Shown: piece by piece, positions 17,826 to 26,479 of the stretch | How the letters are laid out: the number at the start of each line of letters is the position of its first letter | Numbering within the stretch: position 1 is the stretch's first letter | Assembly (NCBI GenBank): GCA_016125385.1 | Contig: WGLV01000006.1 | Location: 1-64,000 of the forward strand | DNA: 64,000 nt | Reading direction: 5' to 3' | Origin: a bacterium | Lineage (GTDB): Bacteria > Hinthialibacterota > Hinthialibacteria > Hinthialibacterales > Hinthialibacteraceae | Translations under genes and position numbers: made by a program | Notes under the pieces: model-generated | What the model was told of the DNA's origin: nothing | The model's database searches: none | What the model saw: the letters and a program-made list of their open reading frames with translations, nothing else

Positions 17826-18959
17826 ATGAATACGCAAATCGCGTCGTATCTGAAAGACATCAAACGCATCGTGGTCAAAGTGGGCACGCGCGTCATCGAT
17901 CACGAAAAAACCCACTTCAATCTGCCCGTCATCGAGTCGCTGGTCGCCGAGATCGCCGAGCTGAAGGCGAGCGGCGTGGAGGTGATTCTGGTCTCATCGG
18001 GCGCGGTGGGCGCCGGGTTGCGCGCGCTCAAGGTGGCCGGACGTCCCTCGTCGGTTCCCCTGCGCCAGGCGTACGCCGCCATCGGCCAGGGCCGCCTGAT
18101 GAAGGCCTACAGCGACCTGTTCGCCAATCACGGCGTCATCGCCGCTCAGGTTCTGCTGACCCGCTCCGATCTCGACCGCCGCGAGTCGTACAACAACGCG
18201 CGCGAAACCCTGCATCATCTGCTGACCATCGGAGCCGCGCCGATTATTAACGAAAACGACACCGTCTCGGTCGAAGAACTCACCTTCGGCGATAATGACA
18301 TGCTCGCCGCGCTGGTGGCGGGCGCGATGGAAGCCCAGTTGCTGATTCTGCTCACCACGGTGGACGGCCTCTACCGGTCGTTCGATCCAGAAACCAGAAC
18401 CGGCGATTTGATCGAGACCATCGACGATTTCGACGCCGCTTTCCAATGGGTTCATCACAAGCAGGACTCCATGTCGATGGGCGGAATGAAGTCGAAGCTG
18501 CAGGCCGCCAACACCGCCGCGTCGAAGGGCGTGCTGGCCGCGATATCCAACGGGCTTCAACCCGGCGTATTGCGCGGCGTTCTGACCGGCGACGCCCGCG
18601 CCACCTGGATTCTGCCCAACCGCAAAAAACTGGCCGCGTGGAAGTACTACCTGCGTTACGCCAAAAAGCCCTGCGGCGGATCGATCGTGGTCGACGCGGG
18701 CGCCGTACAGGCGGTGATCGACGGCGGCAAAAGCCTGCTGGCTTCCGGCGTTCGCGAGATCAAAGGGAGTTTCGGCGAAAAAGACCTCGTATGCGTCGTC
18801 GATCCGCTCGGCGTGGAGATCGCCCGCGGGCTGGTGAATTACGCCTCGGCTGAATTAAGCCAGGTTGCGGGCCGCTCCAGCGGCGAGATCAAAAAAATGC
18901 CCGGAGGCCATCAGTCGGGCGTGGTCATCCACCGCGACAACCTTGTTTTAGTGAAATAA
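17826..18959 (+). CDS. proB: Glutamate 5-kinase with C-terminal PUA domain
   Basis: First enzyme of proline synthesis: phosphorylates glutamate to gamma-glutamyl phosphate. The amino-acid kinase domain (1-260) shows 'VVKVGTRVI', 'LVSSGAVGAGLRAL', 'INENDTVS' and 'FGDNDMLAALVA'. The PUA domain ('GSIVVDAGAVQAVIDGGKSLLASGV') fills 280-360. Length 377 is normal for the two-domain form. proA is not next to it. Ends in a good terminator. Confidence 0.96.
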   Translation: MNTQIASYLKDIKRIVVKVGTRVIDHEKTHFNLPVIESLVAEIAELKASGVEVILVSSGAVGAGLRALKVAGRPSSVPLRQAYAAIGQGRLMKAYSDLFANHGVIAAQVLLTRSDLDRRESYNNARETLHHLLTIGAAPIINENDTVSVEELTFGDNDMLAALVAGAMEAQLLILLTTVDGLYRSFDPETRTGDLIETIDDFDAAFQWVHHKQDSMSMGGMKSKLQAANTAASKGVLAAISNGLQPGVLRGVLTGDARATWILPNRKKLAAWKYYLRYAKKPCGGSIVVDAGAVQAVIDGGKSLLASGVREIKGSFGEKDLVCVVDPLGVEIARGLVNYASAELSQVAGRSSGEIKKMPGGHQSGVVIHRDNLVLVK

Positions 18960-18988
18960 GACGAAGCCTGAACCTGGAGATAAAGATA

Positions 18989-19018
18989 AAGCCGGAGAGC
19001 CAACGCCCTCCGGCTTTT
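18989..19018. terminator. Terminator after proB
   Basis: AAGCCGGAG ... CTCCGGCTTTT, 9-bp stem with an 11-nt loop followed by TTTTGTATTT. The A-rich 5' side lets it also serve the converging fragment at 19042. Confidence 0.85.
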
Positions 19019-19041
19019 GTATTTCGAATGACGGAAAACGC

Positions 19042-19371
19042 TCAGTACAGCGACCAGCCCGACACGTCCGTCGGAACGGCGCCGATGGTGTAACGGCCAT
19101 AGCCGTACAGACCGCTGTAGAACAGAATTTCCACCGCGCCCGCCGGATAGCCGTCCAGATGGTTGACTTCGATGTCGCCCATCGTCCCATGCCAGAAAGG
19201 ATTAAAATCGCCGCTGCTGGGGTAGAAGGGTTCATCCATTTTGGTCACGTCGTACTTGTGCGAGGCGATCGGCGTGTCGGGATCGCCCAGAAAGTTCTGG
19301 CTGTATACGTTGATCCAGCCCGGCGTGGCGGGACCATTTTCTGCCGGTGTCGATGTTTTTCTGAAAAATAC
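19042..19371 (-). pseudogene. C-terminal remnant of a secreted protein
   Basis: An open minus-strand frame with good G+C-rich codon use for about 110 codons. It includes 'PGWINVYSQNFLGDPDTP' and 'AGAVEILFYSGLYGYGRYT', and ends 'DVSGWSLY'. There is no credible start: the frame is open up to 19425, but its upstream end runs into A+T-rich DNA that belongs to the neighbouring island. It looks like the tail of a larger extracellular protein whose front was lost when the A+T-rich segment arrived. The final W-S-L-Y matches the tail of the CotH protein (W-R-L-Y). Confidence 0.5.
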
Positions 19372-19443
19372 TTGATAATATGTAATGATTTTATTATTAT
19401 ATATTTTGTCCTTAATATTTCCTTATCGAGAAAGGTAAATACG

Positions 19444-20199
19444 ATGATGAAAAAAATTGGAGTATCGAGTAGAATTTTTCTTTTTGCTGTATTGGCGCTT
19501 GTTCCTCATATTGCGGCGGCGACGCCACAACCGTATTATCAACTGCTAATCGCGAGTATACCATCGGAAAATATTTCTATTTATCTGGAGGCTTGGAGAG
19601 GAACTTATACCAATATACCTGAATTGTCATATTCTTTTTCGGGCTCAGTTTTTGGTTCTTATACTTGGAATGGTCATCAAACTGATGTGGCGACTGAAGT
19701 GCATCATTCAAGGCTTCATTATTTATATAGGTTACGGTTCGATAACAATGGGACATCGAATTATTCAGGTGGTGATTTGATTCATTTTTCTTCTTCTGCA
19801 TATGTGCCGGTGAAGGGCGCGAAAACCGTGATAAATGTGAATAATCAGGTTTTAGAGTGGGATAACGCGACTGTCATTGGGGTGGAAGGGCAGGATGAAG
19901 ATACTGGGACTATAAAATCGGAAGCTTATTCAACGCCAAGTTGGCATTTTACTGATGAACAAGATGGAAATTATTCGGTTTTGCTAAAATATTTTTCTCA
20001 ATATATCTACACGCCATCAATCACTGCAGGCACTTGCTCGTACTCTCAGGAATACGATAACTCTAACTTCCAACTTTGGATCAAGTTTTGTGAGATATAC
20101 CATCAGGCCTTTGGTTGGACAGGTAGTTTTTCGATTGACTATTCTGGAGAAATCCATTTTTATTACTCGATCTCAGGAACCGGTTTGGTGGTTTACTAA
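19444..20199 (+). CDS. Secreted protein of unknown function in an A+T-rich island
   Basis: A 251-residue protein with a signal peptide (basic 'MMKKIGVSSRIF' then a hydrophobic stretch ending '…PHIAAA'). The mature part is rich in Tyr, Ser, Trp and Asn and looks beta-stranded ('SGSVFGSYTWNGHQTD', 'FSIDYSGEIHFYYSISGTG'). It has two cysteines. I recognise no family. AAAGGT lies 8 nt before the ATG. Codons are strongly A/T-ending, unlike every neighbour, and the composition change begins near 19365 and ends near 20200. I infer recent horizontal transfer. It faces the ppiC-like gene, with a 14-bp gap. Confidence 0.75.
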   Translation: MMKKIGVSSRIFLFAVLALVPHIAAATPQPYYQLLIASIPSENISIYLEAWRGTYTNIPELSYSFSGSVFGSYTWNGHQTDVATEVHHSRLHYLYRLRFDNNGTSNYSGGDLIHFSSSAYVPVKGAKTVINVNNQVLEWDNATVIGVEGQDEDTGTIKSEAYSTPSWHFTDEQDGNYSVLLKYFSQYIYTPSITAGTCSYSQEYDNSNFQLWIKFCEIYHQAFGWTGSFSIDYSGEIHFYYSISGTGLVVY

Positions 20200-20213
20200 A
20201 ATGAAAAAGATTT

Positions 20214-21257
20214 TTACGAGGCCTTTTTGAATTCGAACGTCTTCGGATCGAACAGGCGTTCGACCTCGATCGCCTTTTTGGCTTCGTCGATCAGCTGTTG
20301 ATGGTACTCGCGCGCTTTCTGGAGATATAACTGCTGCTTGACGTAGGGTTTGGCTTCTTCCAGCGACATCTCATGGTCGGTGCACCAGATGATGTGATAC
20401 CCGAAATCGGTCTCAACCACATCGCTGACCTCGCCCTCCGCCAGCCTGAACGCCGCTTTCATAAATGGTTCGTTGTACTCTTCGCTGTTACGGAAGATAT
20501 ATCCAAGGTCGCCGCCCTGCTGGCGAGACTTTCCGTCCTGTGAATAGCGTGACGCCAGTTGAGCGAAGGTCTGGGCGGGGTTGTCGCCAATCATCTTGCG
20601 CAGTTGTTCCGCGCGTTCTCTGGCTTTTTCGCGCGCCTCGTCGCCTTCTTCCAGCGTCGCGCCCACGAAAATATGACTGGCGCGGATGCAGTAGGGATAC
20701 CGGAACTGGAGATTGTTTTTGTAGTAATAATCTTCGATGGTTTTGTCGTCCGGCTCGTAGCTGAATTTTTCCAGCCGTTGCTGCTCGAGCATCTGCTTGG
20801 CCAGATGATGCTTGATCGATTCCTTAAAGCCGTCTTCGTCCACGCCCAGCGCCTTCAGCGTTTCATCATACTGATCGCGCGAGGTCAACTCGTCCTTGAT
20901 CTGTTGAAAGGCGGCGTCGACGTCTTCCTTGCTCGGCTCAAGACCTTCTTTTTCCGCCATGATGCGCAGCGCGTAGATGTCGATGAGCGACTCATACAGG
21001 TTGGGCAGAATCTCTTTAAAGCGCTTTTGCCCTTCTTCCGAGCTGAGCGAGAGACCGCTTTTTGACAGCGCGAGCACGCCCAGCACCTCCAGTTCGTCGA
21101 AATAGACTTTTTCCCCATTGATGACGGCGATGGGGTCGCCTTTTGAATTCATTGAACATCCTGACGTCATCACGGCGGTGAACAGGGCGAAGATCGCCGC
21201 GATCGCGGTCCATGCGCGAAGTGATCCGTCCGGGATTGGTTGTGAACGATACGGCAT
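20214..21257 (-). CDS. Parvulin-type (PpiC/SurA-like) peptidyl-prolyl isomerase, exported
   Basis: A 347-residue extracytoplasmic foldase. The N-terminal hydrophobic segment ends in 'TSGCS', a near-lipobox, so it may be a lipoprotein. A SurA-like helical N-domain (about 40-170) precedes one parvulin domain (about 185-290). That domain shows 'RASHIFVG', 'FAQLASRYSQDG..RQQGGDLGY' and 'GEVSDVVETDFGYHII', all hallmarks of PpiC. AAGGAA precedes the ATG. Helps fold exported proteins, which fits the many secreted proteins nearby. Single gene; divergent from the DPM-like glycosyltransferase. Confidence 0.9.
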   Translation of the reverse strand: MPYRSQPIPDGSLRAWTAIAAIFALFTAVMTSGCSMNSKGDPIAVINGEKVYFDELEVLGVLALSKSGLSLSSEEGQKRFKEILPNLYESLIDIYALRIMAEKEGLEPSKEDVDAAFQQIKDELTSRDQYDETLKALGVDEDGFKESIKHHLAKQMLEQQRLEKFSYEPDDKTIEDYYYKNNLQFRYPYCIRASHIFVGATLEEGDEAREKARERAEQLRKMIGDNPAQTFAQLASRYSQDGKSRQQGGDLGYIFRNSEEYNEPFMKAAFRLAEGEVSDVVETDFGYHIIWCTDHEMSLEEAKPYVKQQLYLQKAREYHQQLIDEAKKAIEVERLFDPKTFEFKKAS

Positions 21258-21377
21258 GATTCAGTTCCTTTAGGAAACGTTGATTTCCCAATATGATATG
21301 AAACGCCGCCGCGATCAATCCGAAAAGAACACGGGCGGCGAAAATACAACGGGCGACGACCCACGGATGAAACTCGG

Positions 21378-22091
21378 ATGGATTCGCGGACCCTGGTTTT
21401 TTTACCGACTTACAACGAGCGTGAAAACCTCGTCGACCTCATCGAACAACTCTTCGCCCTCGGGCGCAACCTCTCCGTACTGGTGGTCGACGATCTCTCG
21501 CCGGACGGCACCGGCGAGCTCGCCGAAAAACTCGCCGAACAATACCGGGGCAAGATTCGAGTGATTCATCGCGACGGCCCGCGCGGGCGCGGTCACGCCG
21601 GTGTGACGGGGCTGCGCGAGGCGGCCGCTTCGCCGTGCGATTATGTCGTCGAGATGGACGCCGACCTGTCTCATCACCCCAGCGACCTCCCCCGCCTGCT
21701 CGACGCCGCCAGCGGCGCCGATCTGGTGATCGGTTCGCGTTACGTTGAAGGCGGGCGCACCGAAAATTTCGGCTGGTTCCGCGTTTTGAACAGCCGCGTC
21801 GCGGCGGGGCTGACCTGGCTGTTTCTCGGCCTCGGTTATACCGATCCCACGTCGGGCTACCGCGTCTACCGCCGCGATCTGCTCGCCAGGCTCCCGTGGG
21901 ACAAAATGATCTCTCCGGGACCCTCCATCGTTGAAGAAACCTTATATTACATCCAGCGCGAGGGCGCCCGCATCGCCGAAGTTCCCATCACCTTCCGCGA
22001 ACGTCAGGAAGGCCGCTCGAAACTCAACGTCTGGATCCGGGTGCGATGGATACTCGCCATGCTGCGGATCCGCCGGGCGGCCAACTCGTGA
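21378..22091 (+). CDS. DPM1-like polyprenyl-phosphate sugar synthase (GT2)
   Basis: A 237-residue family 2 glycosyltransferase of the dolichol-phosphate mannose synthase type. It has 'LPTYNERENLVDLI', D38-D39 'DDLSPDGTG', the metal-binding D94-A-D96 in 'VEMDADLSHHP', 'GSRYVEGG' and 'DPTSGYRVY'. No C-terminal membrane helices, as in the soluble DPM1/Ppm1 form. Known members move a sugar from a nucleotide to polyprenyl phosphate at the inner face of the membrane. This would feed the GT-C proteins around it. Its last codons overlap a GTG start of the next gene by 4 bp. Confidence 0.88.
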   Translation: MDSRTLVFLPTYNERENLVDLIEQLFALGRNLSVLVVDDLSPDGTGELAEKLAEQYRGKIRVIHRDGPRGRGHAGVTGLREAAASPCDYVVEMDADLSHHPSDLPRLLDAASGADLVIGSRYVEGGRTENFGWFRVLNSRVAAGLTWLFLGLGYTDPTSGYRVYRRDLLARLPWDKMISPGPSIVEETLYYIQREGARIAEVPITFRERQEGRSKLNVWIRVRWILAMLRIRRAANS

Positions 22092-23536
22092 ACGCCGCCG
22101 CCGAACCGCGCGGTCTGATTGCGATGCGCGCGGCGCTGTGGGCGGGGTGCGTACTGTACGCGTTGCTGTTCGTCTATCATGGCGTGCGGGTCGCGGCTTA
22201 TCCCTACGATCTCGATAACAGCGAAGGGTTTCTGCTCTACCAGTCGATGCGTCTCGCTCATGGCGAGTTTCTTTACCCGACGCTTGGCGGCGACCCGCCC
22301 TGGCTCGTTGACAATTACCCGCCGTTGTATCCGCTGGCGGGCGCTTTGGGCGTCAAACTGTTCGGTCCCTCGTTGCAATGGCTTCGCTTCATATCGCTGG
22401 CTTCCACCATCGGAGCGGCGGCGTTGCTCGGCGTCTGGGCCTATCTGAAAACGCGCGTCCGGTCGGCGGGGTGGATGGCCGCGCTGGTCTATCTTTCGTT
22501 TTACCACGTCTACAACTGGGGAGCCCTGGCGCGCGTTGACGCACTCGGCGGCTTGTTCGCCATCGCCGCGCTGGTCTGGTTTGAATGGCGCGGCGGTTGG
22601 AAGATGGCGGCGCTGTTCTGTCTGCTGGCGTTGTTCACCAAACAGTCGTTGATCGCGGCGCCGGCGGCGATCGCCCTCTCGTTGTTTTTTCAAAATCGGC
22701 GCAAGGCGGCGTCGTTCATCGCCTCACTGATGGTGTCGGGCGCCATGCTGCTCGGGCTGATGTTGCTCGCCTCTTCAGGCCGCGCCTGGATTCATCTGGT
22801 TTCGTATAATGTGAACGCGTTTTACTGGCTCGACGTCTGGCTCAACTTTCGCCACTGGTTTATGTTTTATACGGTGTGGGGCGCCGCGCCGCTCGCCTTG
22901 CTGATCGTGTTCGGCCGGGCCGACGTCTCATTCTGGTTTACGCTGTTCGCCATCGGTGAAGCGCTGCTCTGCGGAAAAATCGGTTCCGCGCCCAATTATT
23001 TTCTGTCGCTGGCCGCATCGGCGTCATTGGGGACCGGGCTGCTCTATGGCTGGCTCGCGCGCGGCGGCGATTCGAACCGCACGGGCATGGTATTATTCGT
23101 AGTCGCGGGGCTGCTTCAACTGGCCGCTACCATCCACTGGCCTCACACCCCGCTGGACTTCGCCGCGACGCCGGGGCGTTCCGACGCGCAGGCCGGTCGT
23201 CTCGCGGTGGAATACCTCAAGCAGGTCGAGGGGCCCGTGTATGCCGAACTGGCGGGCCTGGGCGTCGCCGCCGGTCATCCGCCCGTGATGATGTCGTTTA
23301 TCTGTACGCAACTGGCGCATGAGGGGATATGGAACCCCGAGCCGATGCTTGAGCGCATCCGTGAACGCCGGTTCGCCGCCATTGCGCTTCAGTTCAACCT
23401 CGCGTCGCCTGAGTGGGACCGCCGCCGCTTTCTTGAAAGCGCTATCGCCGCCATGCGGGAAAATTACTCACTGGCGCGACAGGTCGGCCCCTGGTTCATT
23501 TATCGGCCCCGCGCCGCCGAATCCGCGCAAGGGTGA
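22088..23536 (+). CDS. GT39/GT-C-type membrane glycosyltransferase
   Basis: A 482-residue polytopic protein. It has about 10 membrane helices and a first outer loop 'YPYDLDNSEGFLLYQSMRLAHG', then 'DNYPPLYPL', the layout of ArnT/PMT-type transferases with an acidic residue pair after helix 1. The soluble C-terminus has about 80 residues. The GTG start at 22088 is chosen because it overlaps the preceding stop as GTGA; ATG at 22124 is possible. Translational coupling to the DPM-like synthase strongly suggests it uses the polyprenyl-phosphate sugar that enzyme makes. Confidence 0.72.
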   Translation: MNAAAEPRGLIAMRAALWAGCVLYALLFVYHGVRVAAYPYDLDNSEGFLLYQSMRLAHGEFLYPTLGGDPPWLVDNYPPLYPLAGALGVKLFGPSLQWLRFISLASTIGAAALLGVWAYLKTRVRSAGWMAALVYLSFYHVYNWGALARVDALGGLFAIAALVWFEWRGGWKMAALFCLLALFTKQSLIAAPAAIALSLFFQNRRKAASFIASLMVSGAMLLGLMLLASSGRAWIHLVSYNVNAFYWLDVWLNFRHWFMFYTVWGAAPLALLIVFGRADVSFWFTLFAIGEALLCGKIGSAPNYFLSLAASASLGTGLLYGWLARGGDSNRTGMVLFVVAGLLQLAATIHWPHTPLDFAATPGRSDAQAGRLAVEYLKQVEGPVYAELAGLGVAAGHPPVMMSFICTQLAHEGIWNPEPMLERIRERRFAAIALQFNLASPEWDRRRFLESAIAAMRENYSLARQVGPWFIYRPRAAESAQG

Positions 23537-23624
23537 CCGATTGCGTGCGAATGAAGGTACAATAAGGAATTAATGGTTGGACGCCTTTTTTCTGTTTGCT
23601 GATCCCATCTGAGAGAGTACGGCT

Positions 23625-24653
23625 ATGGTTGAATTGTATTCCGAATTACGCAAAGACCCGCTTCGCGGTGAATGGGTGCTGATCGCGCCGCATCCCCAGC
23701 GTGAACACCTCGCCAATATTCCCCGTGAAGACTGGCCCCAGACCGCTGATGCGGTTTTCGCCGATCCCGAGGGCGCGGGGGCGCAGGTGTTGTGGAGCCG
23801 CTGTCAGGCGATACCCGATCATGAAGAGATCGTCATTCGCGTGATCGCCAACCGCCATCCGCTCTATCGCGTCGAATACAAGGACGGCGTCGACGAAATG
23901 GGCGTCTACCGCCGGATGAGCGGCCTCGGCGCGCATGAAATCTTCATCGAGAGCGACCGCCCCGCCGACTCGTTGCTCACCATGAGCGAGGCGCATTATT
24001 CGATGGTTCTTGAGGCGCTTCAGGAACGAATTAAAGACCTCAAACGCGACTTCCGCCTCAAATCATTCTCTTTTTTCCGGGAATGGGCTTGCGGCAAAAC
24101 GCCTCCCCAGGTGCATCCTCATTCTCAAATGGTGGTCAGTTCGATCGTCCCCGCCGGTCTGGAACGTGAACTGGCGCTGGCCCTTCAATACCATAAAGAG
24201 AATGGACGCTGCCCCGTCTGCGCCATGATCGAGCAGGAAATCGCTGAAGACGCCCGCGTCGTATTCCGTTCGGAACGAATCGCCGCGTATTGTCCTTACG
24301 CTTCACGCGCCCCGTTTGAAGTGCATATCGCCCCGCGTGAACATCAGGCCTGCTTCAGCCGCGAACCGATGGAGATGCTTTCTCAACTCGCCGACGCGAT
24401 CAAATCCGTCGCGTTGCGTCTCGACCGGGCTCTGCCGGGATGGATGCTGGTCATGGCCCTCCGCACCAAACCCGCCATTCCTGACGATACCAGACAGGAT
24501 AAACTCGCCGATCAGGCGTATCACTGGCGCGTTGAATTTATCCCCCGGCCGCCCGGCGACTCTCTCTGGGCTGAACGCACCGGTTCGCCGATTATTCACA
24601 CCCCGCCTGAACACGCCGCCGCCTGGCTGCGCGAGCTGGGCGCGTCTGCATGA
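23625..24653 (+). CDS. galT: Galactose-1-phosphate uridylyltransferase-like protein
   Basis: A 342-residue HIT-superfamily nucleotidyltransferase. The N-terminal 'SELRKDPLRGEWVLIAP', 'NRHPLYRVE' and the catalytic H164-P-H-S-Q168 are those of GalT, which exchanges UMP between UDP-glucose and galactose-1-phosphate. The C-terminal half ends in 'YHWRVEFIPR', the second HIT-like module. Cysteine pair C196-x-x-C199 is an extra possible zinc site. In archaeal and some bacterial homologues the true substrate can differ, so the exact sugar is less sure than the family. The stop overlaps the next gene's ATG (ATGA). Confidence 0.85.
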   Translation: MVELYSELRKDPLRGEWVLIAPHPQREHLANIPREDWPQTADAVFADPEGAGAQVLWSRCQAIPDHEEIVIRVIANRHPLYRVEYKDGVDEMGVYRRMSGLGAHEIFIESDRPADSLLTMSEAHYSMVLEALQERIKDLKRDFRLKSFSFFREWACGKTPPQVHPHSQMVVSSIVPAGLERELALALQYHKENGRCPVCAMIEQEIAEDARVVFRSERIAAYCPYASRAPFEVHIAPREHQACFSREPMEMLSQLADAIKSVALRLDRALPGWMLVMALRTKPAIPDDTRQDKLADQAYHWRVEFIPRPPGDSLWAERTGSPIIHTPPEHAAAWLRELGASA

Positions 24654-25636
24654 GAGCCGCCGCCGCGCTGAAGCGGGCCGCGTGGCTGCTGGTGGTCACG
24701 GCGGCGCTGACGGCGGGTTTGTATCTCGCGCGCGGCCTGCCGCCGGTGGGCGCCGACGGCCCCTACATGGCGCGTCTTATCGAGCGTGAAACCGTCCCGA
24801 TGTATTACCGTTCACTGCTGACGTTGTGGATCCATCGCGCCTGTTACGCCGCGCTGTCTCCGTTGGGTTGGGATGGAGAGCGTGCGATGGCGTTCAGCAG
24901 CGCGCTGGCGGGCGCCTTCGCCTTGCAGGCGTTATGGGCGTTGCGCCCCCGCGCCGCCTTCATCGCGATCAACGTGTTGTGCGGTTCGTTTCTGGTCTTT
25001 GTGGGCCATATCGAGAACTACGCCTGGGTTAACGCGTTTCTCATCGCTTCATACCTCTATCTTCAGCGCTGGTTCGAGGGGCGCGCTCCTCTCTGGCCCG
25101 CGATGACGTTCTTTTTTCTCGCCGCGCTTTCACACATGCTGGCGTTGTTTTATGCGCCCGCCTTCGTTTACGCCTTGCGGAAAAATCCGCGTTTCAATCC
25201 GCTGGAGGCGTTGATCCCCCTGCTGGCGTTCATTTCCATCGTTGTGACGCTTTCGCTCTGTTGTACGATGCAGGGAACCGAAATCGGTCTCGAACGGCTC
25301 GTCCCGCTGCTTGAACGCTGGAAGGCCAAAAACCACTGGTTTACTTTTTTTTCATGGGAACATCTCAAGATGCTGGCCTGGTTTCATCAGCGCGCGGCGT
25401 TTCTCGGCGTCCCCATCGAGTTGCCGCTGTTATGGATGCTTCGCCGCCGCGTTCAGACGCCGTTTCAGAAATTTCTCGTCATCAATGTGTTTTGCGGGTT
25501 GGCGTGGACGACGATCTGGCATCCTGATTGGGGGGCGATGGATTGGGATCTCTTCAGTCAGTTCGCGATTCCATTACACGTATTGCTCGGGCTTCTGATC
25601 GTAAAACCGGCTGGGAATAATGAAACATCAGCTTGA
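24650..25636 (+). CDS. Polytopic membrane protein, probable GT-C relative
   Basis: A 328-residue hydrophobic protein with about 8 membrane helices. It overlaps galT by 4 bp, so the two are coupled. The outer loop after helix 1 has 'GADGPYMARLIERE', with an acidic residue near the place GT-C enzymes keep theirs. 'GHIENYAWVNAF' follows helix 3 and recalls other hypothetical glycosyltransferases. No confident family match. Context suggests a role in glycan assembly. Confidence 0.55.
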   Translation: MRAAAALKRAAWLLVVTAALTAGLYLARGLPPVGADGPYMARLIERETVPMYYRSLLTLWIHRACYAALSPLGWDGERAMAFSSALAGAFALQALWALRPRAAFIAINVLCGSFLVFVGHIENYAWVNAFLIASYLYLQRWFEGRAPLWPAMTFFFLAALSHMLALFYAPAFVYALRKNPRFNPLEALIPLLAFISIVVTLSLCCTMQGTEIGLERLVPLLERWKAKNHWFTFFSWEHLKMLAWFHQRAAFLGVPIELPLLWMLRRRVQTPFQKFLVINVFCGLAWTTIWHPDWGAMDWDLFSQFAIPLHVLLGLLIVKPAGNNETSA

Positions 25637-25704
25637 ATACCCCGTTTCATCCTGAAATCCGGGTGCGGACGGCTGATATCCGAGACAAAACACACAACAA
25701 ACTG

Positions 25705-26469
25705 ATGACCGGACTGCGTAATCAAACCATTCTTGTATTGCGCGGCGAAGAAGATCAACTCGCCGCCGCCGAACTCATCCGCCAGCGCGGCGGAACCCCG
25801 GTCGCCTGTCCCATGATTGTGATCGCTCCGCCTGACGACCACTCTGGTCTCGACCGCGCCATCGCGGAGATCGATCGCTTCGACTGGATCGTCATGACCA
25901 GCGCGCACGCCGTCCGGTTTTTTATGGATCGATTCCGCCTGAGCCGCTCCGGTTCGCCCGTCGCCGCGCGCGTCGCCGTGATCGGCCCCGCCACCGAGGA
26001 GGCCGCGCGTGACGCGGGGCTTGAGCCCTCTTTTATCGCGGGCAAAGCCACCGCCGAAGAATGTTTACGGCGATTCGCGGAAGCGTACGCCATCGATGGA
26101 GTCCGTTTTTTTCTGCCGCTCTCTGATATCGCGCGGCGTACGTTGCCCGGCGGTTTGCGAGAACTGGGCGGAGAAGTGACCGAGGCCGTCGCGTACTGCA
26201 ACCACCCGGCTGAATCGGTAACGCCGGAAGCGCGCGAGGCCCTTTGCGCCGGCGCGCCTCCCTGGGCGCTGTTTACCAGCCCTTCAACCGTGTATGCGTT
26301 TCTGGATTGTCTGGAGAGAGAAGAAACATCGTACGCGTTTCATGCCGCGTCCATTGGCCCATCCACCAGCGCCGCCTTGCGCGAACGCGGATTAGAACCC
26401 GCCGCCGAAGCCGATCCCCACACCCTGCCGGGCTTGCTCGACGCCATCGAACGTGGCGTAACCCGGTAG
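25705..26469 (+). CDS. hemD: Uroporphyrinogen-III synthase
   Basis: A 254-residue two-lobed protein of the HemD fold, which closes the linear tetrapyrrole into uroporphyrinogen III. Recognisable parts are 'TILVLRGEEDQ', 'DWIVMTSAHAVRFF', 'VAVIGPATEEAARDAGL', 'LPLSDIARRTLPGGL' and 'ALFTSPSTVYAFL', in family order. ATG at 25705 is preferred because the length then fits; a TTG at 25633 would overlap the previous gene. HemD sequences diverge strongly, so the assignment rests on motif order. No other heme gene is adjacent. It meets the CotH gene tail-to-tail with a 10-bp gap. Confidence 0.82.
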   Translation: MTGLRNQTILVLRGEEDQLAAAELIRQRGGTPVACPMIVIAPPDDHSGLDRAIAEIDRFDWIVMTSAHAVRFFMDRFRLSRSGSPVAARVAVIGPATEEAARDAGLEPSFIAGKATAEECLRRFAEAYAIDGVRFFLPLSDIARRTLPGGLRELGGEVTEAVAYCNHPAESVTPEAREALCAGAPPWALFTSPSTVYAFLDCLEREETSYAFHAASIGPSTSAALRERGLEPAAEADPHTLPGLLDAIERGVTR

Positions 26470-26479
26470 CGAGGAAACT

